From: an archaeon BMS3Bbin15
GTDB taxonomy: Archaea; Hydrothermarchaeota; Hydrothermarchaeia; Hydrothermarchaeales; BMS3B
DNA: 46,069 bases
Direction of reading: 5' to 3'
Assembly (NCBI GenBank): GCA_002897955.1
Contig: BDTY01000059.1
Span: 1-46,069 of the forward strand
Part shown: positions 1-7,329 of the stretch, piece after piece
Numbering within the stretch: position 1 is the first letter of the stretch
Layout of the letters: each line of letters opens with the position of its first letter
The notes under the pieces: model-generated
The model's input: only the letters and a program-made list of their open reading frames with translations
What the model was told of the DNA's origin: nothing
The model's database searches: none
Made by a program: the position numbers and the translations under genes

Positions 1-263
1 ACTCTTGATTTTCCTTGCTGCAAAAGTACTCTTGCCTTTCTCGGTGTTGTTGGCATTAACGGTTTTCCATGCATGTTTATGACAGGGACGCTTAACACCT
101 GTCCACTCTTGCCAGAGTGTTGGTCCTGAGCGGAGCTGTTATTGGCCAGTACTTTGTAAGGCACACTGAGAGTTTCCTCTCTGTTTAATGCCTCACTTAC
201 AGAGCAGGGGACTTGAGGAGCATCACCTGATGTGTTCTCGAACTCTACCAATAACTTCTGCAT
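1..263 (-). CDS. iscB: IscB-like RRXRR-domain nuclease, N-terminal part (runs off window)
   Basis: The frame is open from an ATG at 263 to the window edge. Its last visible residues, around GKPLMPTTPRKARVLLQQGK, are the signature N-terminus of IscB proteins (PLMP plus RRXRR region), the RNA-guided HNH/RuvC nucleases encoded by IS200/IS605-type elements and regarded as Cas9 relatives. The RuvC and HNH domains would lie beyond base 1. An AGGAGG stands 9 nt before the ATG at 263. However, the first 55 codons do not look like IscB protein and are full of perfect RNA hairpins, so translation may really begin at the GTG at 98, giving a start of MLSVPVIN. The family is clear from the PLMPTTPRKAR block; the start and the integrity of the gene are not known. 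Confidence 0.8.
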   Translation of the reverse strand, partial: MQKLLVEFENTSGDAPQVPCSVSEALNREETLSVPYKVLANNSSAQDQHSGKSGQVLSVPVINMHGKPLMPTTPRKARVLLQQGKSR

Positions 264-345
264 TCTTCAATGCCTCCTAATCAACCTGTTACCCCAGACT
301 CTCACGAAACAGGCCACCAATTTTAATGGGTGGTGATTGACGAAG
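99..345 (-). ncRNA. Candidate omega RNA (HEARO) of the IscB element
   Basis: IscB nucleases use a structured RNA encoded just upstream of, or overlapping, their ORF. Reading the minus strand from 345 downward there is a dense series of stems. They are CCACC/GGTGG near 334-315, CCTGTT/AACAGG around a 17-nt loop, GCATT-GAAG-AATGC spanning the ATG at 263, CATC-AGGT-GATG, GAGAG-GAAA-CTCTC (a GNRA-type tetraloop) and CACTCT-GGCA-AGAGTG at about 118-103. The last ends just before the likely IscB GTG at 98. The guide would lie 5' of the first stem, that is across the rpl15e stop codon. The structure is seen by eye; calling it HEARO/omega RNA is inference from position and from the IscB gene. Confidence 0.6.
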
Positions 346-347
346 CT

Positions 348-932
348 TTACTTGCCTCTTTTCTTGTTTGCTCTTATGCTTGGCCTTACTTTCTCTGCAC
401 CTTCGCCTTTATTTCTCAGGCCTCTGGAGGTTTTTCCTGCGCCGGTAAGCCCTCTGAAAACTCTACCCCTGTGTTTGCCTGAAGCAATCCACCCTAAGTC
501 ACCGTCTTTTTTTATGGATGGGTGACTTGGGTCAAGGAATATAACCTCGTAATATTCATATCTGCCATCTTTTCCTATCCAGTATGAGTTAAGAACCTCA
601 AGGTTGGGATATCTTCTCTGAGCTCTCTCCTCAGCCAGCCATTGTAGACTTTTCTGGGGTGTATATTTGACAACACCCATACGCTTTGGTCTTCTGCCTT
701 TGTTAAGTCTCTGTTTTTTCCTTCCACCTTTTCTGATTCTTGACCTCACGACAATGATTCCCTGCTTTGCTTTGTAGCCCAGAGCCCTTGCTCTGTCAAC
801 CCTGGTGGGGGTGTCGACTCTCACAACACTCGCACCAGCCCTCCACTCGGGTATTCTCCTTCTGAGCAGTTCATGAAGATAACCTTCTTTTGGTCTTTTC
901 CATGCCTGAGAAATATATTTATATATAGCCAT
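348..932 (-). CDS. rpl15e: Large ribosomal subunit protein L15e
   Basis: This is an archaeal/eukaryotic-type ribosomal protein of the 50S subunit that contacts 23S rRNA. The 194-residue product is the normal family length and very basic. It carries the family blocks [13 protein letters not shown] at the N-terminus, [15 protein letters not shown] near residue 50 and [15 protein letters not shown] at the C-terminus. The frame can be extended to a GTG at 941, but AGGTGA overlaps that codon and stands correctly spaced (5 nt) before the ATG at 932, so 932 is the start. A TATA-like box lies about 50 bp upstream. The IscB element begins directly after the stop codon. Confidence 0.97.
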   Translation of the reverse strand: MAIYKYISQAWKRPKEGYLHELLRRRIPEWRAGASVVRVDTPTRVDRARALGYKAKQGIIVVRSRIRKGGRKKQRLNKGRRPKRMGVVKYTPQKSLQWLAEERAQRRYPNLEVLNSYWIGKDGRYEYYEVIFLDPSHPSIKKDGDLGWIASGKHRGRVFRGLTGAGKTSRGLRNKGEGAEKVRPSIRANKKRGK

Positions 933-982
933 GTTGTTCACCTAGAAATCGTTAAAATGTATTCCTTGAGTTCTGGAGTTAT

Positions 983-994
983 CATATATAAAAA
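983..994 (-). promoter_or_regulatory. TATA box of rpl15e
   Basis: On the minus strand this reads TTTTTATATATG, an archaeal TATA box. It would place the transcription start near 957-960, leaving a short leader of about 25 nt with AGGTGA before the rpl15e ATG. Confidence 0.6.
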
Positions 995-1096
995 TTACTG
1001 AGAATGATTCTGTTGATTTATTGATGGTATAACAGTATTAAGGCTGAAGTCGCCTGAGCTGGATTTTGATAGAATAAAGCGTGGTCAACCATTTAG

Positions 1097-1143
1097 ATGG
1101 GCGTTGTGAACGAACTGCAATCTGCTGTTAGACAAGCGCCCAT
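1097..1143. other. Long stem-loop in the gene-poor region
   Basis: ATGGGCGTTGT (1097-1107) pairs with ACAAGCGCCCAT (1132-1143), an 11-bp stem with one bulged base. The loop can fold further through AAC/GTT and GCA/TGC. It lies 4 bp beyond the stop of the broken ORF at 1148-1414 (minus strand), so it could be that gene's 3' structure, a mobile-element end or part of a small RNA. Confidence 0.5.
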
Positions 1144-1147
1144 GTAG

Positions 1148-1414
1148 CTATTTCTTCTTTCGGGTATTTCTCCTCCTTATGAACTCGTCATAAATCTCTC
1201 TCTGCCGATTTCTTATTTTGTCCATTTTCCTATCTATCTCATCTATTTGCTTTCTTTCCCCTATATTAGGGGAGTTTTGTCCCAAGAGAGAATCATATTC
1301 GTATGTTCCCCTATGTTCCCCTATCTTCCCTCAATATTTCCAGTTTTTACCCAATTTCCTATGTTCTTCTTTCAATTCTTCGTCACTCATTTTCTTCACA
1401 TCTTTATTGGCTAT
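1148..1414 (-). pseudogene. Remnant of a small charged protein, start lost and internal TGA
   Basis: AGGAGGTG is followed after 5 nt by ATA, where a start codon would be expected, and then by a frame reading ANKDVKKMSDEELKEEHRKL. That frame is broken by TGA at 1331-1333 (codon 28) and then stays open for 60 codons to a TAG at 1148-1150. The second half (ERKQIDEIDRKMDKIRNRQ and onward) is a lysine/arginine/glutamate-rich helix-like sequence. A properly spaced SD, a matching frame on both sides of the stop and a consistent charged composition suggest a decayed gene of about 88 codons. I do not recognise the family. Alternatively it is chance; an ATG start downstream would give only 19 residues. 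Confidence 0.35.
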
Positions 1415-1817
1415 TTTTACACCTCCTTTTCTTGTATTTGCTACATTGGCGAATGGACGTTCCGCCTACTGACTATTCCTATAACTTTTTATTCGCACAA
1501 CTTCCCGGATGAGTGTTAAACTGAAGTTTTTAAGGCTTGATTTTCTCCTGGCTTTTGACATTAAAAAGCTTTTGCCACAGGAGGTGTGGCTAGTGTCTCA
1601 GCAACTTAATTTTATGACAACTTTATAATCTCCAAATACTATACTGTCTTCATGGATTGGGGGAAGAAATGACCTGAAAAAGAAGATAGATTGAAAGTTC
1701 ATGAGAGAGAGAGTTGATAGCAAACTATCTAGGTATTATGTCACATAATTAAATTGGCATAACACTAGTGTTACTATCCAGTCAGATGTCTTCTTATTTC
1801 AAAATTTAATGGATAGT
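1415..1817. other. Gene-free stretch with two perfect inverted repeats
   Basis: I see no gene here. It holds GCCACA-GGAGG-TGTGGC at 1574-1590, a 6-bp stem displaying GGAGG in the loop, and the 14-bp perfect palindrome TAACACTAGTGTTA at 1760-1773, lying 45 bp past the stop of the phosphohexomutase gene. The short open frames here lack family signatures. Confidence 0.4.
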
Positions 1818-3179
1818 TTATTCAATCTCTTTTTTTGCATCTTCAAAAATATCCCTGACCATTCTGGTAAATTCCCTCAGCCTCTCCTCATTCCTGGCCT
1901 CGACAGTGGCCCTGATTAATGGTGTTGTATTGCTTGCCCTCAGAAGAGCCCAGCCGTCATCGAATTCTACTCTTGCTCCATCAGTGATGTCAATCCTGTA
2001 GCCCCTTGCCCTGAACTTCTCAATTATCTTCTCTATGACTCTGAACTTTATACTATCCTTGCAGGAATAGTTCTCATGAGCCTTTGGATAGCTTGAGATA
2101 TCATCTGCCATCTTGCTGAGTTTTTTATCCTTTTTTGATAGAATCTCTGCAAGCTTGAGGCTGACAACAAGAGGGTCGTCGAAATAGTAAAAGTCGGGAT
2201 AGAAGTAATGGGCCGAGGTTTCCATCGCAAAGATTGCAGAATATCTTTTAATAGCATCACATACAAAGACATCTCCAACCCTTACCCTTGCCACCTCACC
2301 ACCTGCCCTTGAAATCTCCTCTTCCACTATGCTGGAGCATTCGACATTGGCAACAACTGTTCCGGAACCTTTCTCCCTGAGAATCTCTCTCGCAACAATT
2401 ATGCCTATCTTCTCATTCTGTACCACCCTGCCAAGGTCGTCAATAAAAACCACCCTGTCAGCATCGCCGTCATAGGCAATTCCAAAATCAGATTTCATCT
2501 CTCTCACACTCAGCATAAGGTCTTTTAAATTCTCTTCTTTTGGTTCATTCGGTCTTCCCGGAAAAGTTCCATCTGGTTGAGCATTGAGAGTTCTGACATC
2601 AAAACCAAGCTTTCTGAAGAGATAGGGAGATGTGAGTGAGGCTGTTCCATTACCGGAGTCTATAATAACCTTTAAACTCCTTTCAGGAGAAAATCTTGGT
2701 AGAAGGTATTCTTCATACTCTTTAAGTGTTGATTCTGGACTTATTGTAAAGAGACCACCGACTCTGTTCCAGTTAGCAGTTTTAAATTTTCCACTGAAAA
2801 AAATCTTCTTTATCTCTTCATTTTCTTCAGTGTAGCCTGTGCCATCGCTTCTCCTGAACCTTATGCCGTTATACTCCGGAGGATTATGGGAAGCGGTGAT
2901 ATAGGCTCCAGCCTTAAAATCTCCTTTCATTGTTTTAAAGTTTGCAACAGGTATTGGTACTACTCCTGTGGAGTAGACATCTATTCCTGTGGAAGCCAGA
3001 CCAGAGCAGAAGGCTCTCTCTATAATTGAGCTTGTAACTCTTGAATCCATACCCACCAGAACCTTACCCTCTCCTCCGAGATAGGTTCCAAATGCAGTGC
3101 CGATTGTAGCTGCGTTTTCAGCATAAAACTCTTTATTAAAAATTCCCCTTATATCATAGGCTCTAAAAATATGCTCCAT
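1818..3179 (-). CDS. Phosphomannomutase/phosphoglucomutase family protein
   Basis: This is an alpha-D-phosphohexomutase, interconverting hexose 1- and 6-phosphates for sugar-nucleotide and glycan synthesis in the cytoplasm. All four family signatures are present in the 453 residues: the catalytic phosphoserine loop TASHNPPEYNG (Ser97), the Mg-binding DGDADR (237-242), the sugar-specificity loop METSAHYF (about 319-326) and the C-terminal phosphate-binding RASNTTPLIRATVEA (about 414). Substrate (mannose, glucose or glucosamine phosphate) cannot be fixed from motifs; archaeal ManB and GlmM look alike. The start ATG has AGGTGATGGC before it. The gene lies 76 bp downstream of ppsA on the same strand, so it may be read from the same transcript and draw on gluconeogenic sugar phosphate, though an AT-rich TATA-like stretch in the gap could give it its own promoter. 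Confidence 0.93.
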   Translation of the reverse strand: MEHIFRAYDIRGIFNKEFYAENAATIGTAFGTYLGGEGKVLVGMDSRVTSSIIERAFCSGLASTGIDVYSTGVVPIPVANFKTMKGDFKAGAYITASHNPPEYNGIRFRRSDGTGYTEENEEIKKIFFSGKFKTANWNRVGGLFTISPESTLKEYEEYLLPRFSPERSLKVIIDSGNGTASLTSPYLFRKLGFDVRTLNAQPDGTFPGRPNEPKEENLKDLMLSVREMKSDFGIAYDGDADRVVFIDDLGRVVQNEKIGIIVAREILREKGSGTVVANVECSSIVEEEISRAGGEVARVRVGDVFVCDAIKRYSAIFAMETSAHYFYPDFYYFDDPLVVSLKLAEILSKKDKKLSKMADDISSYPKAHENYSCKDSIKFRVIEKIIEKFRARGYRIDITDGARVEFDDGWALLRASNTTPLIRATVEARNEERLREFTRMVRDIFEDAKKEIE

Positions 3180-3255
3180 GCCATCACCTGATTTAACTTA
3201 TCAGGATAGTTATTTAATATTTGGGAATAAAAAACATAGAAAAGTGAGTGAGAAG

Positions 3256-5514
3256 TCAGTCTCTTATGCTATCAAGGAGCAGCCTCTTCTCAGTCTTTGC
3301 CACCATCTCCCGGATAGTTTCCACTGCATCGGGATTGGCTGAAATACTTGTTATTCCAAATTCAACAAGCTTCTTTGCCACCTGCGGGTCACTCCCTGCC
3401 TGTCCGCATATACTTGTATCGACACCAGCCTTTCTACACGACTTTATAACCATCTCTATCAGCTTGAGCACTGCAGGATGCTTCTCGGAATATAGTTTTG
3501 CAACCCTTTCATTGTTTCTGTCCAGAGCAAGGGTATACTGGGTCAGGTCATTTGTCCCAAAACTTATAAAGTCTAAACCTTCGGCTATGAAATCATCAAT
3601 TATGAGAGCAGCAGCAGGTATCTCAACCATTATTCCAAATTTCACATCTTTGTGAGGCCTCAATCCCACGCCTGCGGCAATTTTTTTGGCAGCTTTCAGC
3701 TCTTCAGGATGCTGGACAAGTGGTATCATAACACCTATATTTACGAAGCCCTCATCCACAAGGCGCTTTATTGCCTTAAACTCTGCCCTCAGAAGCTCAG
3801 GCTGGTCAATTCCACGACGAATACCACGCCATCCCAGCATGGGATTGTGCTCATGGGGTTCATCCTCTCCGCCCTCGAGTGTTCTGAATTCATCGGTAGG
3901 AGCATCGAGAGTTCTGTACCATACCGGCTTTGGATAAAAGGCTCTGGCAACCTTTCTCACACCTTCAGCAATCTTATCAATAAGCTTGTCTTCCTCGCCA
4001 TCTTTTATGAACTTTATTGGATGCTTTCCTATGCCAAGAATCATGTGTTCCACTCTAAGCAGACCAACACCATCGGCAAAAGGAGCAATCCTGGGAGCCA
4101 CTTCAGGTATGGAAATATTTGCCTTGACATCTGTGGCTGTGATTATCTTTGTGGCAGCAGGCGCTGGAGCCTCTTTCACCTCATCAGCTTTTTCTGTTAT
4201 TCCCCTGTATACTACACCTCTGTAACCATCTACTGTAATCTCCATATCATTGCCCAGCTGCTTTGTGGCATCTCCGGTACCGACAACACAGGGTATACCG
4301 AGTTCTCTGGATACTATGGCAGCATGGCATGTCATACCACCCTCATCAGTTAATATGGCTGAAGCACGCTTCATTGCTGGCACCATGTCCGGGTTCGTCA
4401 TGGTGGCCACAAGAATATCTCCCTCCTTGACCATATCAAGCTCCTTTGTGCTGGAGATTATTCTCGCCTTGCCTGTTCCAATGCCCGGTGATGCTCCCAG
4501 ACCTTTAATGATGACCTCGTTTTCATCCTCTTTAATCTCCTCTCTGTCACTTTCCTTCCCATATAATACTGTTATGGGTCTTGCCTGAAGAAGGTATAAA
4601 TTTCCTGCTTCGTATGCCCATTCAATATCCTGAGGAGAATCATAATGCTTCTCAACCTTCTTCCCAATCTCTGCCAGATTTAAAATTTCATCATCGCTGA
4701 GAACCTGTGCCGTGGCTTTGTCATCAGGCACCTTTATTTTGACGGTTTTCCCGGTTTTTTCGTCTCTTGTAAACATTGTTTCCTTTTTGGCAATATCTAT
4801 CTGAATTATCTTATTTTCGCTTTTGCTGACAATATAGTGGTCTGGTGTAACGCTCCCTGAGACCACACCTTCACCCAGTCCCCAAGCAGCCTCAGTAACA
4901 ATTTCATCTGTGTCGCCGGTTGCAGGGTGAACAGAGAACATTACTCCTGCCTTCTCGGCATTCAGCATTCTCTGAATAACAACAGCGATACTTACCTTGC
5001 TATGGTCGAAGTTCTGCTTTTCTCTGTAGAAAATTGCTCTCGGAGTGAAAAGAGAAGACCAGCACTCTCTGACATATTTTACAACCTCGGCTTCACCTTT
5101 AACATTTAGAAAAGTGTCCTGCTGCCCTGCAAAGCTTGCCCCCGGCAGGTCTTCAGCAGTTGCAGAACTTCTGACTGCAACAAATATAGATTCTGAACCT
5201 GAAAGTTTTCTGTAACTCTCAATTATATCCTTTTCAATATCCTCAGGTACAGGCATCTCGTCTATAAGTGCCCTAATTTTCTCTGAGGCTTCGGTTAACT
5301 CGTCATTGTTATCCACATTGGCCAGGGAGAGAATTTCCATCACACTGTCAGTAATCCCGCTTTTCTTCATAAATTTGTTGTAAGCCTGTGAAGTTATAAC
5401 AAAACCCTCGGGAACATGCAGCCCGGCCGCTGTAAGTTCTCCCAGATTTGCACCTTTTCCACCTGCTATGTCAATATCACCTTTCCTAATCTCACTAAAC
5501 CATACAATATTCAT
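3256..5514 (-). CDS. ppsA: Phosphoenolpyruvate synthase
   Basis: It converts pyruvate, ATP and water to PEP, AMP and phosphate, the entry step of gluconeogenesis. Domain order in 752 residues is an N-terminal ATP-grasp domain (GGKGANLGEL at 18-27, VRSSATAEDLPGASFAGQQD near 114-133), the swivelling phosphohistidine domain with GGMTCHAAIVSRELG (catalytic His397), and a C-terminal PEP-binding TIM barrel with GTNDLTQYTLALDRN and the catalytic SICGQAGSD (Cys703). Length and motifs are complete. The ATG overlaps the upstream regulator's stop codon (ATGA), so translation is coupled to it. No frameshift or missing residue is seen. Confidence 0.97.
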   Translation of the reverse strand: MNIVWFSEIRKGDIDIAGGKGANLGELTAAGLHVPEGFVITSQAYNKFMKKSGITDSVMEILSLANVDNNDELTEASEKIRALIDEMPVPEDIEKDIIESYRKLSGSESIFVAVRSSATAEDLPGASFAGQQDTFLNVKGEAEVVKYVRECWSSLFTPRAIFYREKQNFDHSKVSIAVVIQRMLNAEKAGVMFSVHPATGDTDEIVTEAAWGLGEGVVSGSVTPDHYIVSKSENKIIQIDIAKKETMFTRDEKTGKTVKIKVPDDKATAQVLSDDEILNLAEIGKKVEKHYDSPQDIEWAYEAGNLYLLQARPITVLYGKESDREEIKEDENEVIIKGLGASPGIGTGKARIISSTKELDMVKEGDILVATMTNPDMVPAMKRASAILTDEGGMTCHAAIVSRELGIPCVVGTGDATKQLGNDMEITVDGYRGVVYRGITEKADEVKEAPAPAATKIITATDVKANISIPEVAPRIAPFADGVGLLRVEHMILGIGKHPIKFIKDGEEDKLIDKIAEGVRKVARAFYPKPVWYRTLDAPTDEFRTLEGGEDEPHEHNPMLGWRGIRRGIDQPELLRAEFKAIKRLVDEGFVNIGVMIPLVQHPEELKAAKKIAAGVGLRPHKDVKFGIMVEIPAAALIIDDFIAEGLDFISFGTNDLTQYTLALDRNNERVAKLYSEKHPAVLKLIEMVIKSCRKAGVDTSICGQAGSDPQVAKKLVEFGITSISANPDAVETIREMVAKTEKRLLLDSIRD

Positions 5515-5933
5515 TTTATCACCTTGAGTATTCTCTTTTTAGAACGTAGATATCCTTTTTCGCCGAGGTTGTATAGAAGTTTGACATCCTGACCCGGAAG
5601 GTTAAGATAAATTCTGAGGAAATTTGGCCTTAGAAGGTTGAACTCTTCCTTTTTAATCAGAGAGGCATCTTCTCTGGCGAAAAGTTCTCTTATGGCCCTT
5701 AGAGCTGCAATGCTCCTGGAAAAATTCTTAAGGGATGTAAAACTGGGACTTATATTACCATTCTCTATTCTTGATATGGTCTCCCTCCTCAATCCGAGAA
5801 GTTTTCCAATCTCTTCCTGAGTAACACCCATACTTTCCCTGAGCTCTTTTATGGTTCTGCCCGGAATCTCCGAGGCTACAATTTCCCCCCCAATCTCCTG
5901 AACACTCTCCTTAAATCGCTGTGCAGTTACCAC
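5511..5933 (-). CDS. XRE-type helix-turn-helix regulator, probably of ppsA
   Basis: This 140-residue protein has a Cro/C1-type HTH at about residues 26-72 (KELRESMGVTQEEIGKLLGL, then RRETISRIENGNISPSF). The C-terminal basic half has no family I recognise (FLRIYLNLPGQDVKLLYNLG). The start is GTG at 5933, preceded by GTGAT. Its last codon overlaps ppsA by four bases, so it is made together with PEP synthase. An imperfect palindrome sits against its TATA box, which suggests autoregulation of the pair. In other archaea glycolytic/gluconeogenic switching uses unrelated regulators such as TrmB-family proteins; that this one controls ppsA is inference from coupling. Confidence 0.8.
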   Translation of the reverse strand: MVTAQRFKESVQEIGGEIVASEIPGRTIKELRESMGVTQEEIGKLLGLRRETISRIENGNISPSFTSLKNFSRSIAALRAIRELFAREDASLIKKEEFNLLRPNFLRIYLNLPGQDVKLLYNLGEKGYLRSKKRILKVIK

Positions 5934-5967
5934 AATATCACATCTCTGTAATAAAAACTGTTAGGAG

Positions 5968-6000
5968 TTAAAATATAAAAACCTTTTGTTACGTATTACA
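5968..6000 (-). promoter_or_regulatory. Promoter and possible operator of the regulator-ppsA operon
   Basis: On the minus strand TTTTTATATTTTAA (5968-5981) is the TATA box. Immediately upstream, where BRE and TBP/TFB would bind, lies TGTAATACGTAACA (5987-6000), a near-palindrome of form TGT-A-N4-T-ACA centred on ACGT. It is a plausible binding site for the HTH protein encoded downstream. Confidence 0.45.
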
Positions 6001-6028
6001 TCACAAAAATAAAAATAGAGGTTAAAGG

Positions 6029-6154
6029 TTAACCGTGTCTTCCAGTTACCTCTACCTGTGTAACAGCTGTTGAGCCGCATTCACGGCACTTCGCAATTGA
6101 ACCTTCTATATGGTCAAAAACTGTTTGACATTTTGCACACTGATAATGGCTCAC
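6029..6154 (-). CDS. Zinc-ribbon microprotein (41 residues)
   Basis: This small gene starts at GTG 6154 behind a perfect GAGGTGAT and ends at TAA 6029-6031. The product begins MSHYQCAKCQTVF and carries two knuckles, CAKC (Cys6, Cys9) and CREC (Cys23, Cys26), followed by a short beta-like tail ending VEVTGRHG. This four-cysteine spacing is that of a rubredoxin-like zinc ribbon. Such proteins in archaea bind nucleic acid or other proteins, but the role here is unknown. It stands alone, divergent from the NOG1 GTPase, with which it shares one AT-rich promoter segment. Strong SD, intact knuckles and coding-like composition make it a real gene despite its size. Confidence 0.75.
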   Translation of the reverse strand: MSHYQCAKCQTVFDHIEGSIAKCRECGSTAVTQVEVTGRHG

Positions 6155-6159
6155 TATAT

Positions 6160-6198
6160 CACCTCAGAGAGGTGAGGTTAAACTCATATAAAAATCTT
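6160..6198. promoter_or_regulatory. Shared divergent promoter with palindrome
   Basis: CTCATATAAAAATC (6185-6198) reads as a TATA box on both strands, serving NOG1 (plus) and, better matched as TTTTTATATG, the zinc-ribbon gene (minus). Next to it lies the perfect inverted repeat CACCTC-AGA-GAGGTG (6160-6174). It overlaps the expected minus-strand transcription start and includes the SD of the microprotein gene, so it may be an operator. Confidence 0.45.
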
Positions 6199-6276
6199 TC
6201 CTGTTCCGTTCTGTTGTTCAGAGTTCCAATATTCTGTACTTTTGTAAACTCTCTGTTATGTAGTATGAGTTATAAT

Positions 6277-7278
6277 ATGAATTTTAAGAAAATACCTAGA
6301 ATTATGACCTCACAGGAACTTATAGATATGGCCTTCAGCAGAAGTATAAAAGAGACAAAGAAAAAGTTATCTTATCTTAAAGGCAACAGATTGAACAATG
6401 CAAGAAAAATAGAGCAAAAAAAATTGGAGATTGCTTCTAAAGAGTCCAGGCAATATCTCGACACAATTTTAAAAAAGACACCATCTTTCACATCTCTTCC
6501 AGATTTTTACTATGAACTCATATCTTTAACAATTGATATAGATAAAACCAGAAAGGCACTGGGGGCCCTCAAGTGGGCAAGTGAAAGAATAGGGTCTCTT
6601 GAAGGCTATTACAGAGGGAAGATAAAAGCTTCTCAGACCAAGGAAGAGTTTAAAAAGAAGAGAAGAGAGTTCTTCGGAAGGCTGGCATCAGTACTCAGAC
6701 AGATAGATGGTGAACTTGAGTACCTTCAGGTTATGAAAGGAAAACTCAAGAATCTACCGATATTTAAGGAAGAATTTACTGTAGTAATAGCTGGAGCTCC
6801 AAATGCTGGTAAATCCTCCCTGCTTAAGGCTATAACCGGCGCTTCCCCGAAGATTGAAGGTTATCCTTTTACCACCCAGAAACTTCTTCTGGGTTATATG
6901 CTGGATGGAGTTAGAGAGTATCAGATTGTCGATACCCCCGGGCTTCTTGATAGGAACATAGAAGAGATGAATCCTGTTGAAAGACAGGCAATTCTGGCCC
7001 TGGGCAATCTTGCTGATATTATAATATTTGTTTATGACCCAAGCGAGACATGTGGATTTTCAAAATCCAGCCAGTTTGATATACTTGAAAATATTCAAAA
7101 AAATTTTAATAGCAATGTTCTTGTTATGCTTAGCAAGGCCGATCTGCTGGAAAAAGATGAGATAAATGAGATAGTAAAATTTTTCCATGATAAAATATAT
7201 ATATGTTCTGTAAAGGATAATTATGGGATAGATAAAATAAAAGAATATATTATCACTGAAGCAAAACGAATAATTTAA
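6277..7278 (+). CDS. NOG1-family GTPase
   Basis: This is an OBG/NOG1-class GTPase linked in eukaryotes to 60S ribosome assembly, with archaeal counterparts of about this size. The N-terminal helical domain (1-165) starts MNFKKIPRIMTSQELIDMAF, which matches the family and decides the start; the frame is open further upstream to 6070, but that part runs through the divergent promoter and zinc-ribbon gene and is not coding. The GTPase domain has G1 GAPNAGKSS (173-181), G3 DTPGLLD (219-225), G4 SKAD (286-289) and a G5-like SVKD (311-314). It has 333 residues with no C-terminal extension. An alternative in-frame ATG is at 6265. A CheY-like receiver and a MinD-type ATPase follow, with a separate promoter between. 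Confidence 0.9.
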   Translation: MNFKKIPRIMTSQELIDMAFSRSIKETKKKLSYLKGNRLNNARKIEQKKLEIASKESRQYLDTILKKTPSFTSLPDFYYELISLTIDIDKTRKALGALKWASERIGSLEGYYRGKIKASQTKEEFKKKRREFFGRLASVLRQIDGELEYLQVMKGKLKNLPIFKEEFTVVIAGAPNAGKSSLLKAITGASPKIEGYPFTTQKLLLGYMLDGVREYQIVDTPGLLDRNIEEMNPVERQAILALGNLADIIIFVYDPSETCGFSKSSQFDILENIQKNFNSNVLVMLSKADLLEKDEINEIVKFFHDKIYICSVKDNYGIDKIKEYIITEAKRII

Positions 7279-7288
7279 ATATGATAAT

Positions 7289-7300
7289 CCTTTTATATTA
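7289..7300 (+). promoter_or_regulatory. TATA box of the receiver-minD pair
   Basis: CCTTTTATATTA lies 11 bp after the NOG1 stop and about 30 bp before AAGGAGGAATTAAAGTGG, the SD and GTG start of the receiver gene. This puts transcription start near 7322 and makes the receiver and MinD a unit of their own. Confidence 0.5.
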
Positions 7301-7329
7301 TAATTATTCCTTTATAAGGAGGAATTAAA

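Noticed and set aside
1148-1414. Recoding of the in-frame TGA (selenocysteine) in the small ORF
   Set aside because: No SECIS-like element is apparent and the start codon is also lost, so decay is simpler.
6160-6174. SD-sequestering RNA hairpin for the zinc-ribbon gene
   Set aside because: The TATA box would start the minus transcript near 6166, so only one arm would be in the RNA; an operator is more likely.
6070-6276. N-terminal extension of the NOG1 frame, including a hydrophobic stretch
   Set aside because: It is the antisense of the zinc-ribbon gene and the divergent promoter; the family start fits ATG 6277.
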